The translations under genes and the position numbers were made by a program. The notes under the pieces are model-generated. The model was not told the DNA's origin. It made no database searches and saw only the letters and a list, made by a program, of their open reading frames with translations. From Aquimarina sp. TRL1 (lineage in GTDB: Bacteria; Bacteroidota; Bacteroidia; Flavobacteriales; Flavobacteriaceae), in NCBI RefSeq assembly GCF_013365535.1, contig NZ_CP053590.1, positions 3,834,501 to 3,898,500 of the forward strand: a stretch of DNA of 64,000 nt, read 5' to 3'. This document shows, piece after piece, positions 19,674 to 27,632 of the stretch; the first letter of the stretch is position 1, and each line of letters opens with the position of its first letter.

Positions 19674-20279
19674 ATGAACAATACACACATTACACTATTA
19701 CTGGTTTTACTCTCTTTCACGACATTACTAAGCTGTACTAAAGAAGCGCTTCCTGCAGAAGAGGTAAATATTACAGAAGAGGAATCAATTACATTATATC
19801 TGGCAGATGTAGATGAAACCATTACGGTAAAAAGTCTTGATGAAGTAAAAGTAATTATAGCCAAACGCTATGATCAAAATAACAAGGCAGTAAAAAATGC
19901 GATAGGTAAGATTAACCTATTCCAAAAAGAGATGAAGTATGCAAGTACACTGGACTTAACAGATCCCGATGTGGAAAAGAAATACAGCCAGCAAATACAG
20001 CAAAAATATAGTAATCATAAAGTATATAACAAATCGACAAACGGAATATTATGGGATGGTCATGCTACTGGGTTTTTAAGTGTAACCACTATCCCTTTGA
20101 ACCTGAAAGCCAGCAAGAGAAATAAAGCATCCAGCTGGTCACCTATAAGCCCGGGAACAGTTGTGTTATGTGATAAGAAATGGTTTAAAGGAAGTAAGTT
20201 TGTCTTATTTTCCATTATTCCAGGACCCACTGCTGTTGTCCATACTCCCTTTGACAACAAAGCAGATTCTTTTTTCTAA
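19674..20279 (+). CDS. Small lipoprotein, hypothetical
   Basis: A 201-residue protein with a lipoprotein signal (lipobox LLSC, Cys21) followed by an acidic spacer (CTKEALPAEEVNITEEE). The mature protein has a helical stretch at about 55-110, then a C-terminal region (about 120-201) that is beta-rich with many aromatic residues. The segment VVLCDKKWFKGSKFVLF faintly recalls a beta/gamma-crystallin or I36-inhibitor strand pair, but the match is too weak for a call. It has its own strong terminator. It lies next to, but on the opposite strand from, the type VI effector array, and nothing shows that it belongs to it. Confidence 0.6.
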   Translation: MNNTHITLLLVLLSFTTLLSCTKEALPAEEVNITEEESITLYLADVDETITVKSLDEVKVIIAKRYDQNNKAVKNAIGKINLFQKEMKYASTLDLTDPDVEKKYSQQIQQKYSNHKVYNKSTNGILWDGHATGFLSVTTIPLNLKASKRNKASSWSPISPGTVVLCDKKWFKGSKFVLFSIIPGPTAVVHTPFDNKADSFF

Positions 20280-20289
20280 AAGAAAGCAA

Positions 20290-20324
20290 AACTGCCTTTA
20301 CTTAGTAAAGGCAGTTGTTTTTTA
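20290..20324 (+). terminator. Terminator of the 201-residue lipoprotein gene
   Basis: Perfect 11-bp arms AACTGCCTTTA (20290-20300) and TAAAGGCAGTT (20306-20316), five-base loop, then a T run. Confidence 0.85.
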
Positions 20325-20419
20325 TAAGAGGTGTTGTTTCTTAAAGGGAAATAGAGCAGTTACTAACCAAACAGATTTGAACTTACTTCGTATAAGTATG
20401 TTATTTTCTTTTCCCAGAG

Positions 20420-20574
20420 AATCTGATTAACAAACACAATAGGATGAAAATGATATACGGTAGAATTAGCAGGAAAGATACGTTTCGGCTGTTTCGCGTT
20501 TTGTTTCTACATAATCCTCTACATAGTCGTGCTGTAAAAAACATTGCTTACATTGATTATGTGATAGCCCATCT
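20420..20574 (-). pseudogene. Frameshifted fragment of a type VI effector (linker region)
   Basis: Immediately after the YARHG lipoprotein stop, the minus strand encodes, across a frameshift, a piece related to the middle of the 1334-residue effector. The first part (one frame) reads GLSHNQCKQCFLQHDYVEDY; the second (another frame) reads PKRIFPANSTVYHFHPIVFV. The intact effector has PKRTFPTTENVYHFHPIAFV at 24519-24578. The match also shows at DNA level (for example ATAGGATGAAAATGATATAC in both, plus-strand sense). Similarity stops after FVNQI, and the frame then ends at unrelated sequence. No start codon serves it. I infer a decayed remnant of another effector gene, cut off by recombination. 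Confidence 0.75.
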
Positions 20575-21393
20575 TTATAACTCTACCAACCCTTGATCAG
20601 TAAGCTTGTATTTGGTTACTTCTTTTCGAACTTCTTTAACCGGATACATGTTTTTTTCTGTACTGTTTTCTTTATCCCATATTTTAAAAATCTTATAAAC
20701 TTCTAATTTATCTTTATCTAATTTAAAAGTAATATCATAGTAACCATCTATAACACTATCCCCATTTAGTGCAAGGGAAGAGCCATAAAGCTGAATAAAC
20801 TCTTTTGTTTGACCGTTGTCAATGATAGCCATTTTTATGTATAAATTATCACTGTCACAAGTATAAAATAGCAATTGATATTTTATGGTTTCATAATGCA
20901 TGATATCCCATACACTGCCTCCTCCACAAAGATTACCTTCAACGACCTCGTTTAAATCTTTAAGTTTAAACTTTTCTAAATCATCTACATATTTATCGCT
21001 TAAAAGCTTATCATGTGTTAATGGAAAAAAGTCTATTTTATTTAGACCGAAATAATATAAGGAGTTTTTATTCCCTTTTAAAGTAAATTGACTTTCCAAA
21101 TGTTTTATCTTATCAATATAGCTTTGTTCTTTATCTGATAAAGTAACTTCTATAGTAGAGTCAGGTTTATACCAGGACTTAGTTTTGTAATACGTATTTA
21201 GGTCTTCACTTTTAAAAACATACCCTTTACGAGCAAAAATTTCATTTCTAATCAAACGTAATTCTTCTTTGGTTTTTGTTTTTAACACTTCTTCTGATAA
21301 GTACTTAAATGATGATGTTACTACTTTAGATTCAGTTTGTCCTTTACAAGACAAGAAAGCACATATTACTAGAAACATTACTATTCTTTTCAT
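20575..21393 (-). CDS. YARHG-domain lipoprotein, putative immunity protein
   Basis: A 272-residue lipoprotein (lipobox FLSC, Cys16). Residues about 45-78 match the YARHG domain (RLIRNEIFARKGYVF, then YYKTKSWYKP), a small extracellular module of bacterial envelope proteins often linked to peptidoglycan. The rest is beta-rich with two cysteine-containing segments (GNLCGGGSVWDIMHYET, FYTCDSDNLY). Its ATG overlaps the stop of an effector C-terminal scrap (TAATG at 21395-21391), so translation was coupled to a toxin-like gene; a shared start/stop is usual for effector-immunity pairs. An intact periplasmic lipoprotein in an array of peptidoglycan-hydrolase remnants fits immunity. The YARHG call is confident; immunity is inference from context. 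Confidence 0.75.
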   Translation of the reverse strand: MKRIVMFLVICAFLSCKGQTESKVVTSSFKYLSEEVLKTKTKEELRLIRNEIFARKGYVFKSEDLNTYYKTKSWYKPDSTIEVTLSDKEQSYIDKIKHLESQFTLKGNKNSLYYFGLNKIDFFPLTHDKLLSDKYVDDLEKFKLKDLNEVVEGNLCGGGSVWDIMHYETIKYQLLFYTCDSDNLYIKMAIIDNGQTKEFIQLYGSSLALNGDSVIDGYYDITFKLDKDKLEVYKIFKIWDKENSTEKNMYPVKEVRKEVTKYKLTDQGLVEL

Positions 21394-21563
21394 TATAATT
21401 GTTTTGTATAATTTTTAGGTATAAAGTAGCCTTTCCATCCTGCGTGTCCAGCTAATGCTTCTAAAAGTGGTTTATTGCAATACCGATTAACTAATACCTC
21501 TATAACGTTGAAAAATTCGAAGAGAGGGTGTAGAGCAGCAGACGTACCGATTAAAAATCCGTG
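21393..21563 (-). pseudogene. Orphan C-terminal fragment of an effector gene
   Basis: An open minus-strand frame of 56 codons without its own start, bounded upstream by in-frame stops. It begins HGFLIGTSAALHPLFEFF, passes CNKPLLEALAGHAGWKGYF and ends PKNYTKQL. Its TAA overlaps the ATG of the YARHG lipoprotein. Such tight coupling, and the position within the effector array, suggest that this is the 3' end of a lost toxin gene whose cognate immunity gene is the lipoprotein. It does not resemble the C-terminus of the intact effector, so it would be a different toxin type. No family was recognised. Confidence 0.55.
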
Positions 21564-21578
21564 TTATCAGGTATTATA

Positions 21579-21867
21579 TTAAAAAGGTTTTTCAACGCAT
21601 TCACTGTTTTTTCTAAGGATTTCTATAATTTCATCAGGATTAATGTCTTTAATATCATAATTAATATTATTAAGAATACATATTTTTTTACTATCTTCTA
21701 GTAAAAATGATCCTTTAATTTTATAAAGTATTAGTGTGTTTTTCTGAGGATCAAAATACCAAAAAGATTCAATTTTAGTATCCGATCTAGAATCTCTATT
21801 CATTAACTCTATACTTCGGTTATCTACCACGTTAATACTATATTCATCAGTATAAAATACAGGTGAG
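21579..21867 (-). pseudogene. C-terminal remnant of an immunity lipoprotein
   Basis: The frame open from about 21867 to the stop at 21579 encodes roughly the last 95 residues of a protein paralogous to the intact immunity lipoprotein at 22123-23169. Aligned pieces are SPVFYTDEYSINVVD with SPSFYNLSSYKIQHE, and KKICILNNINYDIKDINPDE with LKICTIDNINIPLVNYDSDE. An internal ATG at 21830 would give an 83-residue protein without signal peptide, unlikely to be functional in the periplasm. The N-terminal three quarters, including the lipobox, are missing. The frame joins the upstream effector fragment at about 21865, out of frame. Confidence 0.75.
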
Positions 21868-22120
21868 AAATCTTGTCTGGATTGCTAACGATACTTTGGT
21901 CCCCGATATAATCTGCATAATCTTTGTAAGTTCCAGGATTATTATAATAGCCTGTATTATCTTTACTGCCAGTTAATTGAATTATTCCTCTACCTTTATA
22001 TGTACTTTGACTGGATTTAAATTTATTCGGTTCTTCAATCGATTGTCTAAACAAACCAGTTTCTGCACTAACTTGAGCTAAAGTACTAACATAACTCATA
22101 CTAGGAGCAGTGGGGGACAT
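21824..22120 (-). pseudogene. Truncated GH19 lysozyme/chitinase-like effector fragment
   Basis: A 98-residue frame starting with ATG at 22120, two bases after the stop of the immunity gene. It carries the core of a GH19-type muramidase/chitinase domain: LAQVSAETGLFRQSIEEP, then STYKGRGIIQLTG, then YKDYADYIGDQSIVSNPDKI. The intact effector has the parallel motif KYKGRGFMQLTW. Family similarity ends at about 21865, where the sequence passes directly into the body of an immunity remnant in another reading frame, and the chain stops after 13 unrelated residues. The lost part includes the rest of the domain. It is probably a non-functional scrap left by a deletion. Confidence 0.75.
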
Positions 22121-22122
22121 TA

Positions 22123-23169
22123 TTATTGGGTTTTTATAATACAATCCTCGGCTTCTGTTAATTTCTCATAGATTTCATCAGAATCATAATTTACTAACGG
22201 AATATTAATATTATCAATAGTACAAATCTTGAGATTATTTTCGGACTTTTGTTTTAAAACAAAATTTACAATAACCTTTGTAACATAAAATTCATTTTTT
22301 TTAGAATCTAATTTTAAAAATATTGAGATTTCATTTCCGTAACTATCTCCAGAACTTGATACTATTATATTTTCGTGTTGTATTTTATAGCTAGATAAAT
22401 TATAAAAACTCGGGCTAGGATCCTCAAATTTAATTACTGTATTATCCGATAAAGTAACAGTTGCTATACCTTCATCATTTGATTTTACTTTTTGAATTTT
22501 TCTTAATGTCGATATATTTTCTCGTAATTTTGTACCGTAGTTTTGTTCCCATTTTTTCTGGGCAAAAGAGAGAAATTTTTTTGGTGCTTTATAAAATGAT
22601 TTATCAATTATTGACTTATCGTAATTAATAGCAATATCAGGATTTCTTATACTAACTTCATCTTTTCTAAGTCCTCTAATTTTATACTTTTGATCTGCTT
22701 CTATCATCATTAGTTTCATGGTAGTGGGACCAATACCACCTTGGCATGCTAATTCATATAAAAAACAAATTTCTTTTATGTTATCTGAGTCAAGATCAGT
22801 AATAGATAAAGAATTCTCTATGTAATTAATGTCAAAATCTACAGGGCAATTTTCTATAAAATCATATATATTTAAATATGATGAATTAGAATTATTTTTA
22901 ACTAATTCCGCGAAAAACTCTACTTTTTCTGTCCCTTTAATATTTTTTGAAAAAATAATAGCATTATCACCAAGTTTATCCTTCCAAGATTTACAGGCAA
23001 TTAATAAACTTCCTTTACTTTTATAATTATCACATATTCCTTTTTCCTCTTTTACCTTTTCATGACTAGTAATGTTTTCTGAAACTTGTAGATTCTTCTT
23101 TTTAGAATCATTGTTACAGTTTATTAGAAAAGTACTAACGACTAGTAGAGTGATTATCTCCTTTCGCAT
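22123..23169 (-). CDS. Putative immunity lipoprotein of the type VI effector
   Basis: A 348-residue lipoprotein. I chose the ATG at 23169 (MRKEIITLLVVSTFLINC, lipobox Cys18); an ATG 24 bases upstream would bury the n-region. The gene overlaps the 3' end of the effector by 35 bases in another frame, the usual effector-immunity arrangement, and as a lipoprotein it would sit in the periplasm where a peptidoglycan hydrolase must be blocked. The middle, SITDLDSDNIKEICFLYELA then TTMKLMMIEADQKYKIRG, resembles the protein family known from Riemerella M949_RS01915, by recall only. The C-terminal quarter is repeated as a separate remnant at 21579-21867. Codon use is more AT-rich than in the flanking genes. 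The immunity role is inferred. Confidence 0.75.
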   Translation of the reverse strand: MRKEIITLLVVSTFLINCNNDSKKKNLQVSENITSHEKVKEEKGICDNYKSKGSLLIACKSWKDKLGDNAIIFSKNIKGTEKVEFFAELVKNNSNSSYLNIYDFIENCPVDFDINYIENSLSITDLDSDNIKEICFLYELACQGGIGPTTMKLMMIEADQKYKIRGLRKDEVSIRNPDIAINYDKSIIDKSFYKAPKKFLSFAQKKWEQNYGTKLRENISTLRKIQKVKSNDEGIATVTLSDNTVIKFEDPSPSFYNLSSYKIQHENIIVSSSGDSYGNEISIFLKLDSKKNEFYVTKVIVNFVLKQKSENNLKICTIDNINIPLVNYDSDEIYEKLTEAEDCIIKTQ

Positions 23170-26100
23170 CTGTTGAAATCTCTTTAAGATCATAATTAAT
23201 GTCGCTTATTTTATAGTTTTTAGGATACCGATATCCTATAATTTTTGATTTGTCAATTGCACTATAGCAGACCATACCATTTGATGATTTATCTCCTCCA
23301 GTTTGGTTACCTCCAAGTAAAACGATTTTATCTCCTTTTTTCCCAATGACAAAAGCTACGTGTGAATAATCGCAAATTGCTAATGCACCATAACACGGTT
23401 CAAATTTGTCTGGGGCTATACCCCAATTTTTCCAAGAAAAGGCATTGTAACCTGTATCATTTAGATTTTCATTTGCAATTCCAGATTTTGAATAACACCA
23501 ATATGCAAATGAACCACACCAAGGATCAAAAATCTTTTTGGATTTAATATAATCATCAGTAATTTCCCTTCCCATTAATTTTTTAGTATATCCTGCGGTT
23601 TTGTGATATTCTAAAATTCTAGGGTCATTATAATCTATGCCATAAATCTCTTCCACTCCAATTTCCATTTTTGCAATTTCAATCCAAGGTGTTGTAGAAT
23701 TATTATCTATTGTGTTTGCTTGGGAGTATTTATTATTGATACATTTTGTATCATATCTAAAAATTCGTTTTAATATTTTATAATACTTTTCTCGTTCTTT
23801 TTTCCCATTTCCTCCTCCGTTAACAAAAACTGAAATCAAATTTTGATATTTATCAACCTCTAATGCTACTTCATTTAATGATTTTCCATAAATATCAGCA
23901 TATTTTTGTTTAGAAGATTTCTTCGAAAAACTAACTTTCTTGTATTTTGACCAAAACCATCCAGCAGAATCCATTGCGTATACTAAATCATTCGAAATAA
24001 ATTTTTCATAATTATTACTTCTTAATTCTAGCTCTGTTTCAGACTTTCCTTTTAATACTCCTTCTATATTTTTTGCTGCGTATTTAAGATATTTGATTTG
24101 AGAATTACGCCAAGTCAATTGCATAAAGCCACGACCTTTATATTTGGGACCATCACCAATCTGTGTATTGCCATTCTTTTTTGCTTCAGTATGATTTCCT
24201 GGATTATAATTATTACCATTAGCGTATTCTAATCCTGTGGTAAATCGTGCAGATTCCCAATAAAGTTGAGCGATAAAATGTATCTTTTGAACACAATGGT
24301 TTATGCCGTACTTTCTTGTAGTTTTATTGAACTCTTCGGTTAATCTTTCAAATGTTTTCTCATTATTTGAAATATTACAATTATCATGATTTAAGATGTC
24401 ATTACCAAGTTTTTCACTTCTTCTTAGTCTTGTAAAAATATCGGTAAATTCTTCTACAGTAAGATCACGGTTACAAGAACATTTTCCAGTCTGTTCCCCA
24501 AAAATCAATTTCATCTGATTAACAAAAGCAATAGGATGAAAATGATATACATTCTCCGTGGTCGGAAAGGTACGTTTTGGGATTTCTACTTCTTTTTCTT
24601 TTTTTGTTTCGACAGTAGAGTTTGTAGTCGTTGTTGGTACCGGGGAACTGAGTTCTTTCCTATCTTCTTCGGTAATGCCAAAATCTCGTTTTTTAGGAGT
24701 GTTCTCTTTTGGAGGAGAAGGGGGAGGGGAATAGGTCAGTTTGGCTGCTTTTTGCCAAAACATCATTTTTTCAACCTGTCCTTTAATACCGTCTAGTTTT
24801 TGATTTTTTAATTTTTCCAGAAAGGTTTTTACCTCGTCTTCTTCTTTACTTATGATATAATCATAAAAGGAGGTCACCTCGTCTGCGATTTCTTGTGGAG
24901 AATAAGCCCATTCAAGTTTGTGTTTACAAACCATTTTGGCAATTTCCAATTGAGTTTCAAGAGTACTATAGGCAGCCTCAATTTCAAAAAAACACAAGAC
25001 TTCATCTTTGGTAGAGGATATCGTTTTCCAAAGTTTCTTTATAAACTCACTCTCTGTATCAGTAGCTTCCCGTAGGTCTTTTATATCATACATATATTCA
25101 TCTCCGCCATCAAGGGGAGTAAATCCAAATTTTTGCCAGTTATAGGCACTAAAGGTATCAAAATTTTTATTTTCGATCCAGCCTTTTTTGGTTTCACGTT
25201 TACTTCCAGATGCATACGAACAGTGTACCTGTATCCATTCTGTATTTGTATCCTGAGAAACTTTTTTGGTATTCCGCAGATCTACGATGACATCTTTAGG
25301 TAGGGTTTCATCAATATCGGTTTCCTGTTCCGGGGTGGCAATATAGGCTGTGGTAATAGCCTTGTTTAGAGTGGTATGGTCTCCCTTCTGTGCTGGATGT
25401 GTATCTATATATTCAATCTGAATTGTTTTTTCTTCGAACCTGCAATCTTCTTTCATAAAATATTCTATGATCGATCCGGTTTTTACACCCAGTGGAACCA
25501 ACTGTTTTACCACTTTTTCTTTGGTTTTTATCTCAGTAACAGGAAAAAGGTCTTTTAATTTTACCCAATACGTTTTTGGATTGTTTTTTGGGCGGTATTG
25601 TAGTTTTCGGTGTGCTATATATTCCTTGTTTTTTAACAATTCATTTTCTTGTGATTTAGAAATATTGGTGCCATCTTTTTTAGCTCTGGATACCCAATAT
25701 AATGGGGTTTTATGACTGGGAAGTTGATTGTCGAAATAGGTTTTGTTAATTGTATCAAATTTATCAGATGGAATTGTATAATAAGCATTATTACTTCCTG
25801 CCGGATCTTTATAGGTTCCTAACAGTGATTTTTTGACAGTAGCTGTAATCTTTTTTTTGGCTTCTTTTATATTTGCATATACACCTTTGATGTCAGTAAC
25901 CTTAACTTCAAGTTTTTCCGGAAGATTGACCTGGATTGTAATACTTTTCTGTAATAGGGTTCCTTTGGGAAGAATGGTAAAGTGTTTCTTATCTTTTCCT
26001 GCACCAAATTCATTCTTAAGAAAGGCTTTTGTGCCTTCTGCCATAAATACATCGACCTGGGCTGCATAATACCAATTACTGAGTTCTCCTTGTAAAGATC

Positions 26101-27139
26101 CAGTGTATCCTACTTTCTGCCCTGCCTCAATTGGAATATCACAGGCTACGATTTTATTTTTTTCTATTTTTGTTGGGTCAAATACTTTTTTGACATTGAA
26201 GTTTGTCTTGTGTGAATAGCCTTCATATCCTTCAATGACATACCAATCTTCTTTTTTTTCTTTGATTATTACTTTTTCTCCGTGAGGGATAATGTCTTTT
26301 ATAACGGCTCTGGTTTTTGTAGCATGCCGAACTCTTGCTCCCTTAGGAGAATCTCCTTCCCATTTTTTAGTGTCTTCTTTATAGGTGATGATTTCATATT
26401 TATTGTCCCCTATTTTTTTGACATATTTTGTACTGGTATGAATATAGATATCTTTATAAGTGGTTCCCTGATCATCCGTGTAAGTTACTTTTGTGTATGC
26501 TCCTTTTTTTATTTCTTTTCCGTCTTCATCTTTGACAATATTTACTTTTTCTCCAAATGGAATGATTAATTTGACACTGGAAATTTTTCCTTGTTTATTT
26601 AGGGTTCGTGCATTCAACCCCTGTACTTTATAGATGTACCCTTCATTGCTGGTTACTACCGTTTCTTCTTTACTAAAAAGCTCAGGTGCTTCGAGGAACT
26701 TATCTCCTTCTAAGGGATTGATCGGCATTAAATGGTTGTATAAACTATAAAAGGTTATATATTTTTTTTCCAGCTCAGAGGTTTCCTGTGTTGTTCCTTC
26801 ATTGACTTTGACTTCTTTTTGTAATAAGAGATCATGCTGTAACAGTACAAAACAATTGGAATATTTATAGTTGTTTAGTTCTTTCTGATCGGGATTTTCA
26901 CTTTTTGTAGTGGTGCTTCCATCTGTAGTGTATTCGGTTTTAGGAAGCTCTTCATAATCATCCATAAATCGATAAGCAATAATTCTACCATCTGCAATAG
27001 CTTGGATAGGAGTGTTGGCTTTTTCGATATGAATTCCTCCATGCCAGGTATTAAAATGGTTAATGAGGTACTTACCGAATGAGTTGGTAAACTTCAGATC
27101 TTCCTTTCTACCATTTTTTTCGGGATAACGTATTTTCAT
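23135..27139 (-). CDS. Type VI secretion effector: M23-like, GH19 and CHAP/NlpC-like peptidoglycan hydrolase
   Basis: A 1334-residue protein without signal peptide, following the PAAR gene by 11 bases. Residues 20-360 resemble an M23 endopeptidase fold (WHGGIHIE at 32-39, SLYNHL at 132-137) interrupted by SH3b-like segments. The canonical H-x3-D and H-x-H zinc pairs are not intact, so this part may bind rather than cut. Residues 360-830 contain further SH3-like and helical parts, then a Pro-rich linker. VYHFHPIAFVNQM (about 857-870) is a motif shared with other effector copies here. A GH19 muramidase/chitinase-like domain follows at about 870-1130 (YKGRGFMQLTW near 995). The C-terminal domain (about 1150-1320) has an amidase dyad, Cys1208 in WCGSFAYWC and His1260 in SHVAFVIG. 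Target: peptidoglycan of rivals. Confidence 0.85.
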   Translation of the reverse strand: MKIRYPEKNGRKEDLKFTNSFGKYLINHFNTWHGGIHIEKANTPIQAIADGRIIAYRFMDDYEELPKTEYTTDGSTTTKSENPDQKELNNYKYSNCFVLLQHDLLLQKEVKVNEGTTQETSELEKKYITFYSLYNHLMPINPLEGDKFLEAPELFSKEETVVTSNEGYIYKVQGLNARTLNKQGKISSVKLIIPFGEKVNIVKDEDGKEIKKGAYTKVTYTDDQGTTYKDIYIHTSTKYVKKIGDNKYEIITYKEDTKKWEGDSPKGARVRHATKTRAVIKDIIPHGEKVIIKEKKEDWYVIEGYEGYSHKTNFNVKKVFDPTKIEKNKIVACDIPIEAGQKVGYTGSLQGELSNWYYAAQVDVFMAEGTKAFLKNEFGAGKDKKHFTILPKGTLLQKSITIQVNLPEKLEVKVTDIKGVYANIKEAKKKITATVKKSLLGTYKDPAGSNNAYYTIPSDKFDTINKTYFDNQLPSHKTPLYWVSRAKKDGTNISKSQENELLKNKEYIAHRKLQYRPKNNPKTYWVKLKDLFPVTEIKTKEKVVKQLVPLGVKTGSIIEYFMKEDCRFEEKTIQIEYIDTHPAQKGDHTTLNKAITTAYIATPEQETDIDETLPKDVIVDLRNTKKVSQDTNTEWIQVHCSYASGSKRETKKGWIENKNFDTFSAYNWQKFGFTPLDGGDEYMYDIKDLREATDTESEFIKKLWKTISSTKDEVLCFFEIEAAYSTLETQLEIAKMVCKHKLEWAYSPQEIADEVTSFYDYIISKEEDEVKTFLEKLKNQKLDGIKGQVEKMMFWQKAAKLTYSPPPSPPKENTPKKRDFGITEEDRKELSSPVPTTTTNSTVETKKEKEVEIPKRTFPTTENVYHFHPIAFVNQMKLIFGEQTGKCSCNRDLTVEEFTDIFTRLRRSEKLGNDILNHDNCNISNNEKTFERLTEEFNKTTRKYGINHCVQKIHFIAQLYWESARFTTGLEYANGNNYNPGNHTEAKKNGNTQIGDGPKYKGRGFMQLTWRNSQIKYLKYAAKNIEGVLKGKSETELELRSNNYEKFISNDLVYAMDSAGWFWSKYKKVSFSKKSSKQKYADIYGKSLNEVALEVDKYQNLISVFVNGGGNGKKEREKYYKILKRIFRYDTKCINNKYSQANTIDNNSTTPWIEIAKMEIGVEEIYGIDYNDPRILEYHKTAGYTKKLMGREITDDYIKSKKIFDPWCGSFAYWCYSKSGIANENLNDTGYNAFSWKNWGIAPDKFEPCYGALAICDYSHVAFVIGKKGDKIVLLGGNQTGGDKSSNGMVCYSAIDKSKIIGYRYPKNYKISDINYDLKEISTDAKGDNHSTSR

Positions 27140-27150
27140 ATTACTACCGG

Positions 27151-27612
27151 TTAAAAACTAATACTGAATTGACCTAATCGTCCTTGCTTTTTGATTTCTT
27201 CTCTTATTTTTTCCTGATTCGCTTGTGCTTCCCGGGTGTTTCTCAGGATGCGATTCAGGATACTGATTTCGGGAAAGGGGAGTTGCTGTATAGGCATTAC
27301 TGCTGTTGGGGCAGTACACCCGGTACCGATTAATACGGTAGTTTCTCCTACAGTGATCGTTCCTCCGTGGGCTGTCATATCCCCCACAGTAGCGGCAGGT
27401 TTTCCCCCGATTAGTACAGTCGCACACCCCATAACGATGGTGTCCGGAGGGCCGGTACAAGTACATTGATCTCCGATAACTGCGGCGGGTTTACCTCCGA
27501 TCAGTACGGTGGGAATTCCGGGACCGGTAACAGGTCCTCCTACATGAGGAGTGGTTCCACTGCACATAGGGCAGGTATGCATACTTCCGATGGTGGCGGC
27601 GGGTCCTGGCAT
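27151..27612 (-). CDS. PAAR-domain spike tip protein (type VI secretion)
   Basis: A 153-residue protein whose first 105 residues are a PAAR domain: MPGPAATIGSMHTCPMC, followed by repeats of the TVLIGGKPAA(V/T)(I/V)GD type (near 35-46 and 70-80) and ending TTVLIGTG. His and Cys residues (H12, C14, C17, H23 and the CTC at about 50-52) fit the zinc site at the tip. PAAR proteins sharpen the VgrG spike and attach effectors. The C-terminal 45 residues are helical and charged (RNTREAQANQEKIREEIKKQ) and may connect to the effector. The gene lies 20 bases after vgrG and 11 before the effector, so it is part of one transcript. Confidence 0.9.
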   Translation of the reverse strand: MPGPAATIGSMHTCPMCSGTTPHVGGPVTGPGIPTVLIGGKPAAVIGDQCTCTGPPDTIVMGCATVLIGGKPAATVGDMTAHGGTITVGETTVLIGTGCTAPTAVMPIQQLPFPEISILNRILRNTREAQANQEKIREEIKKQGRLGQFSISF

Positions 27613-27632
27613 AATACTCTAGGTTTTAGCGA

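Noticed and set aside
20161..20430. 89-codon plus-strand frame overlapping the lipoprotein end and terminator
   Set aside because: It runs through a strong terminator and opposite an effector remnant; the remnant explains the sequence.
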